A program made the translations under genes and the position numbers. DNA of 64,000 nt from Geomonas subterranea. Its GTDB lineage: Bacteria; Desulfobacterota; Desulfuromonadia; Geobacterales; Geobacteraceae. This document shows positions 26,614 through 35,214 of the stretch, piece by piece. A model generated the notes under the pieces. The model searched no databases. It saw nothing but the letters and a program-made list of their open reading frames with translations, and was not told the DNA's origin. The stretch's first letter is position 1. Every line of letters starts with the position of its first letter. The DNA is taken from the NCBI RefSeq assembly GCF_019063845.1, contig NZ_CP077683.1, positions 4,652,001 through 4,716,000 of the forward strand, given 5' to 3'.

Positions 26614-29109
26614 TCATGACGGAGAGGCGAAGAGCCGCGATGCCGGCGCCGGGATCACCCGGTAGGGGGGCAGGGACGGCAGGGCGCGGCGCACTTTGGG
26701 GAGCGAGGCGGAGACGACGGCGGGATCGATCACCAATCCGGTGCGGACGAAGTAGGCCATCTGCCGCTGCCCCAAGAGGAAGCTCTGCGGCGAGGTGACC
26801 GGGTCGATGAGGAAGCCGTGGCTCACGTCGGGCTGGTCGAACTGGAAGTACCCTTCGCGCGGCCCGGCCGCGGCGGCATCTCCGGCGGCGGGAGCGACCT
26901 TCGGTACCACGGCGCCGCCGGAAACGGTCATCATGAAGGGGGCGGGAACCCGGCCGGAGAGACAGCTCAACTGGTCGAAGCCCGGCGCCACCGCGAGCGC
27001 CTCCGGGGTGCCCAGGACGCCGCGCCCACCCAGGGCGTTGCCGAGGTAGCGGGTGCTCCAGTTGGGAATGACCAGGTCGCCGTTGGTCGGGCGCCCGTTG
27101 GCGTCAAAGGTCGTGCTGGTAGCCTCCTGTATCAGCACCCTGCCGGAAAGCCTGGCGGGGAGCACGCTCCCGGTACGCAGGTCGGGGAGGGGGGTGGTCA
27201 TGGTGGCGGGGTCGACCGGGTCGAAAACCGACTGGGTGAGCTGGAAGAACTTTTCGTAGGTCGGCGTCCCTGAGGTGATCCCGGCGCGGGCGAGGCCGGC
27301 GTTGATGCTGGGGCCGAAATCGACGCTGTCACGCAACAGGTAGGCGATGCGCGCGCCGGGGACGCTCAGGAGCCCTTTCATGTCGGCGTCGAGGGAGGAC
27401 TGGGTGTAGGGAGGGGTGCCCTGCGCCGCGGAGAGGGTGGTGTTGCCGGCCAGGTAGTAGGCCCCGACTATGGAGCCCAGGCTCACGCCCACGTATTTCG
27501 GTTTCAGTCCCGGGTTGGGCGCGTTGGCCCCCAGGGGGGTGAACCCCTGCGCCGCGAAGGCGGGGTTGAAGGAGGGGGTTGCCAGCACCAGCTCCAGGCG
27601 GTCCAGGTTGAAGGCGGCCTGCTGGACGTTGGTCCGCGCGGCAAGCGGCGCCCCCAGGGCGATGAAGTCCTCTCCCCAGGCGGTGCCGGTGACGTGCCCC
27701 GGCACGGCGAGGGCGCCGTGCAGCGGGAGATCGATGGCGACCACCGCGTACCCCGCGGCGGTGAGGGTACCTGCTACGGCGATCGCCTGCTCCTTGCTGC
27801 CGTTGATGGCATGCTGGTAGATGGCCAGGGGCCACCCCCCTGCGGGAGGGGTGCCGGCGGGTGCGAAGTAGACGAAGGGGATCTGGCGGTCGCTGTAGTA
27901 GAACCCGGTGAGCCTTCCGGTTGCCGCGTCGCGATAGGGTAGCAGCACCGCGCTCGCCGCGCTGTAACTGCCGAAGGCGAGGTGCTGGTTCATGACCGGG
28001 TTCCCTCGGGCGACCACGGGGTTCATGGAGATGTCGGCGCTGGCGATGCTTCCGGTCACCACCGCTCCGACGCTTGCCGGCGCTGCAACGGGGATTCCGG
28101 TCCCCGCGAGGACTGCGCCCCAGTACGCGGCAGGAGTGAGGGTGCCGGTCACGGTGACCGAGTTGAGCCCGGCGCCGAGCCAACTCTTGCCGGAAAGCCC
28201 GCCGGGGAGGTCGCTGCCGGCGGCGAAGGCGCGCAGCGCGCTCTCCACCGGCACCAGGCTCCCCGCCGGGTCCGCCGGATCGGTCGCGATGAAACCTGCC
28301 GCGGTGGTGTTGAAGCGTCCGATGAGGGCAATCTGGCTGCGGTTCGACACGCTGCTCACCGATGACGCGGCGGTCAGGTCCTTCATCACCTTGGCGTAGC
28401 CTGAGAAGATCACGTTGCCGCTGCCGTCGACGCTGTTCCCCCTGATCTGCTCGAGCGGCGAGAACGGCCCGACCAGGGGAAGGTCCGATTTGAGGGCGGA
28501 GAAATAGACCGAACTGCTCACCGAGCCGCCGGTGGCGGCGTCCTTCACCCGGTCGGTGACCAGGTAGAGGTAGCGGCTGCCGGGGAGGAGCGGGAAGGTG
28601 GGGAACAGGGCGACGTCACTGCGCCCGGGAGTATAGCTGAAGCCGAAAGCGCCGGTAACGTCGGCGAAGCGCAGCGGGTTGTTCTCGGTCGCGGTGGGCG
28701 CCGCCGTGTCGGCCGCTACAAGGAACACCTTGATGTTCGCCGCGTTCACCGTGTCGGGCATAAGCGGGCGGGCGAAACGGAGGTAGATGGGGGCGTTGAC
28801 GCCGGCCACCGCGTTGCTCCCGCCGACCTCGTAGCGGTTCACGTAGGCGAGCGCCTCCAGCGGGTTCATGGGGCGGTTAGCGGGTCTCAGCCCCACGGCC
28901 CCCGTGGCCGGGTCGGCGTACTGGGTGATGGGGTCCCGGGCCGTGGCCGTAGCCAGGACGTTGGGCAGGGGCACTTCCCCGGTGGTGGGGTCGAAAAGGG
29001 CGGAATTGGGGCTCACCGATTGGCTCATCCCTGAGTCCGAGCCGCACCCCGCCAGGGTGAGGAGGAAAAACAGCAGGATGCCGAGCAGGCGTAGCAGGTG
29101 TCGGGTCAT
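26614..29109 (-). CDS. Surface lipoprotein lipase/esterase (Pla-1/Cef, VolA-like)
   Basis: 831 aa. Lipoprotein signal with lipobox LTLAGC (Cys near residue 22). The N-terminal half resembles the virulence-factor lipase N-terminal domain (Ig-like FARPLMPDTVNAANIKVFLV block near 115). The alpha/beta-hydrolase part has VIDLPLHGA near 460 and the nucleophile elbow GVSLGS near 545. Such enzymes release fatty acids from phospholipids or triglycerides at the cell surface. The gene lies 26 bases downstream of fadL on the same strand, so lipase and fatty-acid importer are made together, as in the VolA-FadL pair of Vibrio. Substrate is inferred. Confidence 0.85.
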   Translation of the reverse strand: MTRHLLRLLGILLFFLLTLAGCGSDSGMSQSVSPNSALFDPTTGEVPLPNVLATATARDPITQYADPATGAVGLRPANRPMNPLEALAYVNRYEVGGSNAVAGVNAPIYLRFARPLMPDTVNAANIKVFLVAADTAAPTATENNPLRFADVTGAFGFSYTPGRSDVALFPTFPLLPGSRYLYLVTDRVKDAATGGSVSSSVYFSALKSDLPLVGPFSPLEQIRGNSVDGSGNVIFSGYAKVMKDLTAASSVSSVSNRSQIALIGRFNTTAAGFIATDPADPAGSLVPVESALRAFAAGSDLPGGLSGKSWLGAGLNSVTVTGTLTPAAYWGAVLAGTGIPVAAPASVGAVVTGSIASADISMNPVVARGNPVMNQHLAFGSYSAASAVLLPYRDAATGRLTGFYYSDRQIPFVYFAPAGTPPAGGWPLAIYQHAINGSKEQAIAVAGTLTAAGYAVVAIDLPLHGALAVPGHVTGTAWGEDFIALGAPLAARTNVQQAAFNLDRLELVLATPSFNPAFAAQGFTPLGANAPNPGLKPKYVGVSLGSIVGAYYLAGNTTLSAAQGTPPYTQSSLDADMKGLLSVPGARIAYLLRDSVDFGPSINAGLARAGITSGTPTYEKFFQLTQSVFDPVDPATMTTPLPDLRTGSVLPARLSGRVLIQEATSTTFDANGRPTNGDLVIPNWSTRYLGNALGGRGVLGTPEALAVAPGFDQLSCLSGRVPAPFMMTVSGGAVVPKVAPAAGDAAAAGPREGYFQFDQPDVSHGFLIDPVTSPQSFLLGQRQMAYFVRTGLVIDPAVVSASLPKVRRALPSLPPYRVIPAPASRLFASPS

Positions 29110-29135
29110 ATCGTACCTCCGCAGCCGGGTGCGAC

Positions 29136-30497
29136 TCAGAATTTGAGGTTCAGGTTCGCGGCAAGCAGATAGGCGTCGCTCTTGAAGACGCCGTTTGAGC
29201 CGCGCAGGGTGGTCATCTCCTGGTTATGCACCGCACGGTCCACGAAGTGCACCCACATGTAGGCGAGGTCGACGGAGCCGAGCGTGGTCCCTATGCCGGT
29301 GCCGACCGAGAAGCTGTGCCGGTCGGCATCGGGGAGCAGCGGGTCCACGGTCTGGTCGGGTACCGGAGATTCGTCGAAGGAGTATCCCGCGCGCAGGGCC
29401 AGGCGCGGATTGACGACGTACTGGGCGCCGAACTTGTAGCTCCAGACGTCGCGCCATTTCCTGGGGTCGGGCTGGTTGTTGAACGCGGCGAACTGCGGGG
29501 AGTCGAAGTGGAACTCCAGTTTCTCGAAACTGCTCCAGCCGGTACGGGTGGCGTCGAATTCGAGGGTGATGCGATCCGTCGGCCGCCAGGCGATGGCGAG
29601 GTCCAAGGTGTCGGGGAGGGTGATGCTGGTCGAGGCGCTGCTGCTGGCGTGCGCCCTGGTGTAGGGGAAAAGGGCGGAGTCCGAAAGGCCGATGGCGCCC
29701 ATACCCGTCGGCGTCGTCGCCAGGAAATTGGCGTCGCCGGTGATGTCGAGGGTGATCTTGCTGCGGTAGGCGAGGCCGAAGCTCAGGTCCCGGCGCGGCT
29801 TCCACAAAAGCCCGAGGTTGTACCCCATATAGATCGCGGTCCCGTTCAGGCCGAGCGATCCCACCTCGTAGGCCCCGAAAGGGGGTGCCGGCGCGGTGGG
29901 ATCGATGACCGGGGAGTAGAGCGACTTTTGCAGCGATACCATTGCGTAGGTGATGTCGATCCCAGCTGCGACCCCCAGGTTGAGGGCGTCGACACGGTAG
30001 GCCACCGTGGGCTGGAAGTTGATCGGCTTGATCGACGCGATCTGCACCTGGTTACGGAAGACGCTGGAGTCATCCCAGGATTTCGACAGCGGGTAGGTCG
30101 CGTTGACGCCGAGGCCGAAGGAGAGGGGGAGGTTCTCCAGGGCATAGCTCGCATAGAGGGTGGGAGCTATGACGATGTCGCGCCTGGAATGTTCGGTGAC
30201 CACCGCCGTCCCGGTATCCAGAGGCGGAGTGCCGGAAAGTGGCGTGGTGCCGTGAAAGTCGGTCTGGGGCACCAGGATCCCCAGTGCCCCGAGGCTCACC
30301 TGGATCCCGGGAAGAAAGGCGATACCCGCCGGGTTGAAGTACAAGGCGCTCGCGTCGTCGGCCTGGGCGGCGAAGGCGTTCCCCATCCCCATGGCCTTGG
30401 CTCCCTGCTCGCTGACCTTGAAGCCGGCGCCGTGACACACGCCGGAGAGCCCCGGGAGGGCGCAGAGGAGCAGAACGGAGACCAGCCACTTTCTCAT
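29136..30497 (-). CDS. fadL: FadL/OmpP1-type outer-membrane fatty acid transporter
   Basis: 453 aa, normal for the family. Signal peptide (SVLLLCALPGLSGVCHGAG). The N-terminal hatch KVSEQGAKAMGMGNAFAAQADDAS followed by ALYFNPAGIAFLPG (near 50-62) is the FadL signature; the rest is amphipathic beta-strand, ending in YLLAANLNLKF with a C-terminal Phe typical of outer-membrane barrels. It carries long-chain fatty acids or other hydrophobic compounds across the outer membrane. First gene of the fadL-lipase operon. Confidence 0.93.
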   Translation of the reverse strand: MRKWLVSVLLLCALPGLSGVCHGAGFKVSEQGAKAMGMGNAFAAQADDASALYFNPAGIAFLPGIQVSLGALGILVPQTDFHGTTPLSGTPPLDTGTAVVTEHSRRDIVIAPTLYASYALENLPLSFGLGVNATYPLSKSWDDSSVFRNQVQIASIKPINFQPTVAYRVDALNLGVAAGIDITYAMVSLQKSLYSPVIDPTAPAPPFGAYEVGSLGLNGTAIYMGYNLGLLWKPRRDLSFGLAYRSKITLDITGDANFLATTPTGMGAIGLSDSALFPYTRAHASSSASTSITLPDTLDLAIAWRPTDRITLEFDATRTGWSSFEKLEFHFDSPQFAAFNNQPDPRKWRDVWSYKFGAQYVVNPRLALRAGYSFDESPVPDQTVDPLLPDADRHSFSVGTGIGTTLGSVDLAYMWVHFVDRAVHNQEMTTLRGSNGVFKSDAYLLAANLNLKF

Positions 30498-30660
30498 TGG
30501 TTTCCCCCCTGCCGATCCTGCTGATATCCTGCCGGAGCCCGCCTTGCCGCAGGTGGCAAAGTCGCGTCAGCAGGAGGATTTTGGCCCGGAGGAGCAGCGC
30601 GCCGCGGAGCTGTCGCTTGCATGTGAACCCCAGGGGATCGGCAATAATTAGTGTCTGCTA

Positions 30661-30688
30661 ATCCTACCGTCCATGAGGTCGAAGTCAA
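30661..30688 (-). promoter_or_regulatory. Candidate fadL promoter
   Basis: Minus strand: TTGACT (30688-30683), 16-base spacer, TAGGAT (30666-30661); leader of about 155 bases. Confidence 0.35.
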
Positions 30689-30706
30689 GCGAAGGGGGAA
30701 AGGTGC

Positions 30707-30970
30707 TCAATGCACGGTCTTTTCCTTTATCATACCTTCCAGCATCCGGCGCAGGGCGTCCTCCTCGACGAAGCAGAACAGAGCGCTGTCGCCGAAGGCG
30801 ACCTCCACCGCCCCCCTTTTCTTTTTGAGGGTGACCTCCACTTCGTGCACGCCGTTGCCCAAGAGTCCGTGGTAGACCTGCAGGAAGGATTTTCCCGTGC
30901 GGAGTGCCTCCTTGCCCCGCATCTCGAAGTAAACCGCTTGGTCCAGCGCATCGTTGGTAAGGTAGATCAT
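30707..30970 (-). CDS. Hypothetical small protein
   Basis: 87 aa with a strong AGGAGG 6 bases before ATG 30970, which argues it is real. Soluble, no signal peptide; an alpha/beta mix: MIYLTNDALDQAVYFEMRGK, then GVHEVEVTLKKKRGAVEVAFG and a C-terminal helix EEDALRRMLEGMIKE. I recognise no family. It lies between fadL and a divergent methyltransferase with a 274-base gap upstream in which I see only a GCGACAATTGCGACA direct repeat. Confidence 0.65.
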   Translation of the reverse strand: MIYLTNDALDQAVYFEMRGKEALRTGKSFLQVYHGLLGNGVHEVEVTLKKKRGAVEVAFGDSALFCFVEEDALRRMLEGMIKEKTVH

Positions 30971-31244
30971 GGTGCACCTCCTGTTTTTCTACAGGAAACC
31001 ACAGCCGAGCGACAGAATGTGTCGCAATTGTCGCGACCGCCGGATGCGCCGAGGTGGCAGGTGAATGCAGCGTTGTTGAAGTGAAAAGGGGACAGGCTAC
31101 TTTTTGCTATGCCTCGCTTCGACTGTGCGGCTGAGTGAAGGGCTTCCCAGTCCCTCCCGGCGGGCGTGGAAAGGCTTGACAAGTGCTGCGAAAATGGGGA
31201 ATTTGTGCTCGGCCTTTCAAGAAAAGGCAGGGGAGGGTGAGGGC

Positions 31245-31820
31245 ATGGAATCCGATCGCATCAAATGGGACCAGCGTTACAGCGGCCCCGAGCATTTCTT
31301 CTCGCAGAGCCCCTCGCGGTTGCTGGCCGACACCCTGGAGCGCATCATGTCCCTGGTCCCGGGGCGGCGGTCGCTCGACCTCGCGTGCGGCGAGGGGCGC
31401 AACAGCATCTACCTCGCGCAGCATGGTTTCATCGCGACCGGCGTGGACATCTCGCCGCGGGGGCTGGAGCGCGCCAGGAGGCGGGCTGCCGAGGTCGGGG
31501 TGGCGGTGGAGTTCATCGAGGCGGACCTGGACTGCTGGCGTCCCCAGGGGGAGTACCACCTGATCCTCAACTTCAACTTCCTGATGCGGGAGCTGATCCC
31601 GTCGCTCATGGAGGCGCTCGTCCCGGGGGGGGTGCTCCTCATGGAGACCATACTGGACGCGCCGGGAATGCCGGGAGAGCACCGCAAGGATTTCCTGCTG
31701 CAACCGGGGGAGTTGGGGCGGATTTTCGCGGGGTATGGGGGGAGGATCCTGCTTCTGGAGGAAGAGCTCGACGCCCCGGAGATGCCGGTGGCGAGGATCA
31801 TGTTTCAAAAGCAGGTTTAG
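31245..31820 (+). CDS. Class I SAM-dependent methyltransferase (TehB-like)
   Basis: 191 aa; ATG 31245 chosen for GGGAGGG 8 bases upstream; the upstream frame lacks an initiation site. Motif I SLDLACGEGRNSIYLA (near 45-60), motif II ATGVDISPRGLERAR, then EADLDCW and LILNFNFLMRELI. This is the TehB/tellurite-type fold; the substrate is unknown. Single gene, with a bidirectional terminator after it. Confidence 0.85.
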   Translation: MESDRIKWDQRYSGPEHFFSQSPSRLLADTLERIMSLVPGRRSLDLACGEGRNSIYLAQHGFIATGVDISPRGLERARRRAAEVGVAVEFIEADLDCWRPQGEYHLILNFNFLMRELIPSLMEALVPGGVLLMETILDAPGMPGEHRKDFLLQPGELGRIFAGYGGRILLLEEELDAPEMPVARIMFQKQV

Positions 31821-31878
31821 GCCGCGGCATGGGACGTCTGAAATCCCCTGCGGGACGCCTGCGCGTCGGGGAAAAAAG

Positions 31879-31906
31879 AAAGGCTATGGTAGAAACCATA
31901 GCCTTT
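31879..31906. terminator. Bidirectional terminator
   Basis: AAAGGCTATGGT pairs with ACCATAGCCTTT around AGAA, with A-run before and T-run after; it lies between two convergent methyltransferase genes. Confidence 0.9.
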
Positions 31907-31938
31907 TTCTCTGCCCTGACCTAAACCCCGGCCTGGTT

Positions 31939-32646
31939 CTATTTCGTTCCGACGTAGACGGTGGCGATGCCGCCGGTGAGGTCGAAGTGGTGCACCTCTT
32001 TGAAGCCGACCTCTTCCATCATCCCCTTGAACACCTCACGCGAGGGAAACTCGAGGACGGAATCGGGAAGGTACTGGTAGGCACTGAACCGGGAGAAGGC
32101 ACCGCCGATCTTGGGGAGCACCTTCAGGAAGTAGAAGTGGTAGATGTCCTTGAACACCGGCATGGTCGGCGTCGAGAACTCCAGGATCACGATCTTGCCG
32201 CCATCCTTGAGCACGCGGCGCATCTCGGTCAGCCCCTTAAGCCGGTCGACGACGTTCCTGATGCCGAAGGAGATGGTGGCGGCGTCGAAGCTGCTGTCCG
32301 GGTAGGGGATGTCCTCGCACGGGGCAACCTCGAGCTTGATGCGGCCGGCGTGACGCGACTCCTGCACCTTGACGCGCCCGAGTTCGATCATCTCCGGGGT
32401 GAAGTCGATACCGACGATGCTCACGGAAGCAGGGGTCTGGGTGGCTATCTCCAGGGCGACGTCACCGGTGCCGGTCGCGACGTCCAGCACGAGCCCCGGT
32501 CCGCGCAGCCCGATCTTGCCCACGGCGAAACGGCGCCAGCGCCGGTCGATGCCCAGCGACAGGAGCCTGTTCAACAGATCGTAGCGCGGAGCGATGCTCC
32601 CGAACATGGCGCGGATGCGCTCACCCTTTTCCGACAATGCGTACAT
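31939..32646 (-). CDS. ubiE: Demethylmenaquinone methyltransferase (UbiE/MenG)
   Basis: 235 aa, standard length. MFGSIAPRYDLLNRLLSLGIDRRWR (near 14), motif I LVLDVATGTGDVALE (near 52), SFDAATISFGIRNVVDRLKGL (near 117) and the C-terminal GGIATVYVGTK are UbiE signatures. It makes the last C-methylation of menaquinone, the quinone used by anaerobic respirers of this type. Start ATG at 32646; divergent from the cyclase gene at 32834. Confidence 0.95.
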   Translation of the reverse strand: MYALSEKGERIRAMFGSIAPRYDLLNRLLSLGIDRRWRRFAVGKIGLRGPGLVLDVATGTGDVALEIATQTPASVSIVGIDFTPEMIELGRVKVQESRHAGRIKLEVAPCEDIPYPDSSFDAATISFGIRNVVDRLKGLTEMRRVLKDGGKIVILEFSTPTMPVFKDIYHFYFLKVLPKIGGAFSRFSAYQYLPDSVLEFPSREVFKGMMEEVGFKEVHHFDLTGGIATVYVGTK

Positions 32647-32690
32647 ATTTTCCTACCTTTTTGACGCCTGAAATGCTATAAATTTTGACC

Positions 32691-32709
32691 GCTTCCCGCG
32701 CCGGGAAGC
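32691..32709. other. Small hairpin between ubiE and the cyclase gene
   Basis: GCTTCCC and GGGAAGC pair around GCGCC, followed by CTTTT on the plus strand. It could be an attenuator-like element or a protein-binding site; no function is shown. Confidence 0.35.
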
Positions 32710-32833
32710 CTTTTGGCAAGGCTTGATTTTTAGCACAAAGCGCCACGGCTTGCCAGCAAAAAGCGGCCCGCGCCGTTTATAACGCCGCCCGCTTCGAACA
32801 CCCCGCCCGCGCCGTCGCCCAAGGAGGCACCCG

Positions 32834-34003
32834 TTGTACCCGCAAATCAGGCCGCAGGATATCGCCGACATACTGATCATGACCTTCCTGGTCTACCAGC
32901 TTTACAGCTGGTTCAAGAACTCGAAGGCGCTCCAGGTGGTGCTGGGGCTGTTGTTCCTCGGGGTGCTTTACTTCGTCACCAAGAGTTTCGGCCTGTTCAT
33001 GACCAGTTGGATCCTTCAGGAGCTGGGGACCGTGCTCCTGGTTCTCCTGATCGTCGTGTTCCAGTCTGAAATACGGCAGGCGCTGTACCGTCTGAGCCTG
33101 CTGCGCAACCTCTTCGAGCATCAGGAGAGCGTGGTGCGGGTCGATCTTTTGGAGTTCTCCGCCACGGCCTTCTCGCTCGCTTCGCAGCGCATCGGGGCCC
33201 TGGTCGTGTTCCAGCGCGAGGAACTGCTGGACGACCTGATCCTGCACGGCGTCCCGATGGACTCGCTGGTGAGCGGTTCCCTGGTCACCAGTATCTTCAT
33301 GCCGGGATCGCCGCTGCACGACGGAGCGGTCCTGGTGAAGGACGGCAGGGTCGCGCTCGCCTCCTGTCATCTGCCTCTGTCGGTGAGCGCGGAGGTGCCG
33401 CAGCACCTGGGGACCCGCCACCGTGCCGCATTGGGGCTCTCCGAGCGCTCCGACGCGGTCATCGTCGTGGTTTCCGAGGAACGGGGCCAGGTCTCCCTGT
33501 CGCTGCAGGGTGACCTCGAGGTGATGGCATCGCAGGCGCAACTGCATGGCCGGCTCACCTCGCTGCTGCAGCCGCTCTCCCGCGAGGAGCAGCGCGTCGG
33601 TCTGTTCAAGCGGCTCATCTCCAATTTCTGGCCCAAGGTCGGCATATTCTGCGTCGTCCTGGCGAGCTGGCTCCTGATAACCTACCGGCAGGGTGAGATC
33701 CTCACCGTGACCGCGCCGGTCACCTTCCACAATCTCCCCGAGAGCCTTACCCTGACCCGGAGCTACCCGGACGAGGTGGACCTGCAGCTCAAGTCCTTCT
33801 CCAACCTGGTCGCCTCCCCGAAGAACCTCGACATCGTGGTGGACCTCGACCTCTCCAAGGCGAAGGAGGGGAACAACAACATCCAGATCAGCAAGGATCT
33901 GATCAGGCTCCCCCCCGGCGTGGTGGTGGTGAACATGGACCGCTCCCTGGTGCGGGTTACCGTGGAAAAGAAACAGGCGAAGCTGCCGCCCCGCAAGCGC
34001 TGA
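32834..34003 (+). CDS. cdaA: Diadenylate cyclase CdaA fused to a YbbR (CdaR-like) domain
   Basis: 389 aa from TTG 32834, with AAGGAGG 6 bases upstream. Three N-terminal membrane helices (about 11-27, 36-55, 60-80), then the DAC/DisA_N domain (about 95-245): MPGSPLHDGAVLV with the DGA motif near 163 and GTRHRAALGLSE with the RHR motif near 197, both intact. A further membrane segment (KVGIFCVVLASWLLITY, near 262-278) leads to a YbbR-type domain to residue 375, probably outside the membrane. CdaA makes c-di-AMP from two ATP; CdaR, usually a separate gene, modulates it. Here the two are one chain with a single YbbR unit. Confidence 0.9.
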   Translation: MYPQIRPQDIADILIMTFLVYQLYSWFKNSKALQVVLGLLFLGVLYFVTKSFGLFMTSWILQELGTVLLVLLIVVFQSEIRQALYRLSLLRNLFEHQESVVRVDLLEFSATAFSLASQRIGALVVFQREELLDDLILHGVPMDSLVSGSLVTSIFMPGSPLHDGAVLVKDGRVALASCHLPLSVSAEVPQHLGTRHRAALGLSERSDAVIVVVSEERGQVSLSLQGDLEVMASQAQLHGRLTSLLQPLSREEQRVGLFKRLISNFWPKVGIFCVVLASWLLITYRQGEILTVTAPVTFHNLPESLTLTRSYPDEVDLQLKSFSNLVASPKNLDIVVDLDLSKAKEGNNNIQISKDLIRLPPGVVVVNMDRSLVRVTVEKKQAKLPPRKR

Positions 34004-34059
34004 AACAAGGAAAATCGCCTGGTTGCGTTTGCGGTGCTGCAGAGCGGAGGGCATTAAAG

Positions 34060-34088
34060 TTGACAGGGGGCGTCTTTTGTTATATAAA
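34060..34088 (+). promoter_or_regulatory. Sigma-70-type promoter of the LysM/NlpC gene
   Basis: TTGACA at 34060-34065, 17-base spacer, TATAAA at 34083-34088; ATG 34132 follows with AAGGAGGA. Confidence 0.8.
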
Positions 34089-34131
34089 TCGACGCACCCG
34101 CTTTTTTTTCTAAAACAATGAAGGAGGACTC

Positions 34132-35151
34132 ATGATAAAAAGCCTGAAGCTCTTTGCCCTGTGCATCGTCATGCTCTCCATACCTTCGCTCGCCTTCGCC
34201 GCAAAGACCCATCGTGTAAAGAAGCACGAAACCTTATACTCACTCGCCAAAAAATATAACGTCACCGTCGAAGAGCTGAAGGCCGCCAACAACCTGGTCG
34301 GCAACAGCGTGAAGCCGCGCGTGCTCCTGGTCATCCCTCCCCGCTCCGTATCCGAGGGGAAGAGCGCATCGGCCGCCGACTCCAAGGTGTACAAGGTTAA
34401 AAAGAGCGAGACCCTTTCCCGCATCGCCAAGAAGACCGGTGTTTCGGTCGCCGAGCTGAAGAGGTTGAACGGTCTCAGCGGCAGCAGGGTGAAGGCGGGA
34501 AAGGTGCTGGTACTTAAGGAGAGCGAACCCGCGGACGAGCCGAAGGTCAAGGTGTCGAGGAAGCTGCAACTGCGTCACCCCGACCTTTTCAACGAGAAGG
34601 ACTACGAGCAGGGGCTGCAGGAACTCGCCTCGCTCGAGCCTGAGCGTCAGGTCGATCTTTCCAAGAACACCGAACTGAAGGCAGACAGCATCAAGGAACT
34701 GAAGAAGTCCGCCTACGGCTTCCTGGGGACCCGTTACCGCTTCGGCGGGAGCTCGCGCTCCGGTATCGACTGCTCCAGCTTCGTGCAGCACGTCTTCAAG
34801 GAGCTGGAAGTCTCCCTGCCGCGCACGGCCCGCGAGCAGTTCGAAGTCGGCAACGCCGTGGCTCCGGGCGATCTGCAGAGGGGGGACCTGATCTTCTTCG
34901 CCACCTATGCCTCCTATCCTTCCCACGTCGGCATCTACCTCGGCAACAACAAGATGATTCACGCCTCCTCGCGTGACCGCAGGGTGGTGATCTCCTCCCT
35001 GAACACTTCCTACTACCGTTCGCGCTTCCTCGGAGCCAAGCGGATCGCCAAGGTCAACCCGGATGTCTTCAAGCTTGACGACCTGATCCTCGGGGTCGAG
35101 GAGGACAACTCTGAGAACTCCATGGAAGAGGACGGGCTCACCAGCAACTAG
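34132..35151 (+). CDS. LysM-NlpC/P60 cell-wall hydrolase
   Basis: 339 aa. Signal peptide (LFALCIVMLSIPSLAFA), two LysM repeats (HRVKKHETLYSLAKKYNV near 25 and YKVKKSETLSRIAKKTGV near 85) that bind peptidoglycan, a charged linker, then an NlpC/P60 domain (from about 185). That domain has GIDCSSFVQHVF with the catalytic Cys near 214, YPSHVGIYLGNNKMIHASS with the catalytic His near 265, and further conserved LPRTAREQFEVG. It would cut peptide cross-bridges in the periplasm. Own promoter and terminator. Adjacent to the c-di-AMP cyclase gene, whose second messenger regulates wall homeostasis in other bacteria. Confidence 0.92.
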   Translation: MIKSLKLFALCIVMLSIPSLAFAAKTHRVKKHETLYSLAKKYNVTVEELKAANNLVGNSVKPRVLLVIPPRSVSEGKSASAADSKVYKVKKSETLSRIAKKTGVSVAELKRLNGLSGSRVKAGKVLVLKESEPADEPKVKVSRKLQLRHPDLFNEKDYEQGLQELASLEPERQVDLSKNTELKADSIKELKKSAYGFLGTRYRFGGSSRSGIDCSSFVQHVFKELEVSLPRTAREQFEVGNAVAPGDLQRGDLIFFATYASYPSHVGIYLGNNKMIHASSRDRRVVISSLNTSYYRSRFLGAKRIAKVNPDVFKLDDLILGVEEDNSENSMEEDGLTSN

Positions 35152-35176
35152 TCTCCGGCACAAGGTACCTTCCACG

Positions 35177-35203
35177 AATCCGGCCCTCGGGCCGGATTTT
35201 TTT
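35177..35203 (+). terminator. Rho-independent terminator
   Basis: AATCCGGCCC pairs with GGGCCGGATT, then a run of seven T; 12 bases before the next gene. Confidence 0.92.
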
Positions 35204-35214
35204 ATGAGCGCTGC

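Noticed and set aside
30710-31084. Plus-strand open frame opposite the 87-aa gene
   Set aside because: No start signal; the minus-strand gene has a strong ribosome-binding site.
31080-31110. Sigma-54 (-24/-12) promoter near the TehB-like gene
   Set aside because: GG and GC are spaced one base too close to fit the strict consensus.
34004-34131. c-di-AMP riboswitch before the NlpC/P60 gene
   Set aside because: The predicted leader is only about 40 bases and lacks the ydaO-type consensus.
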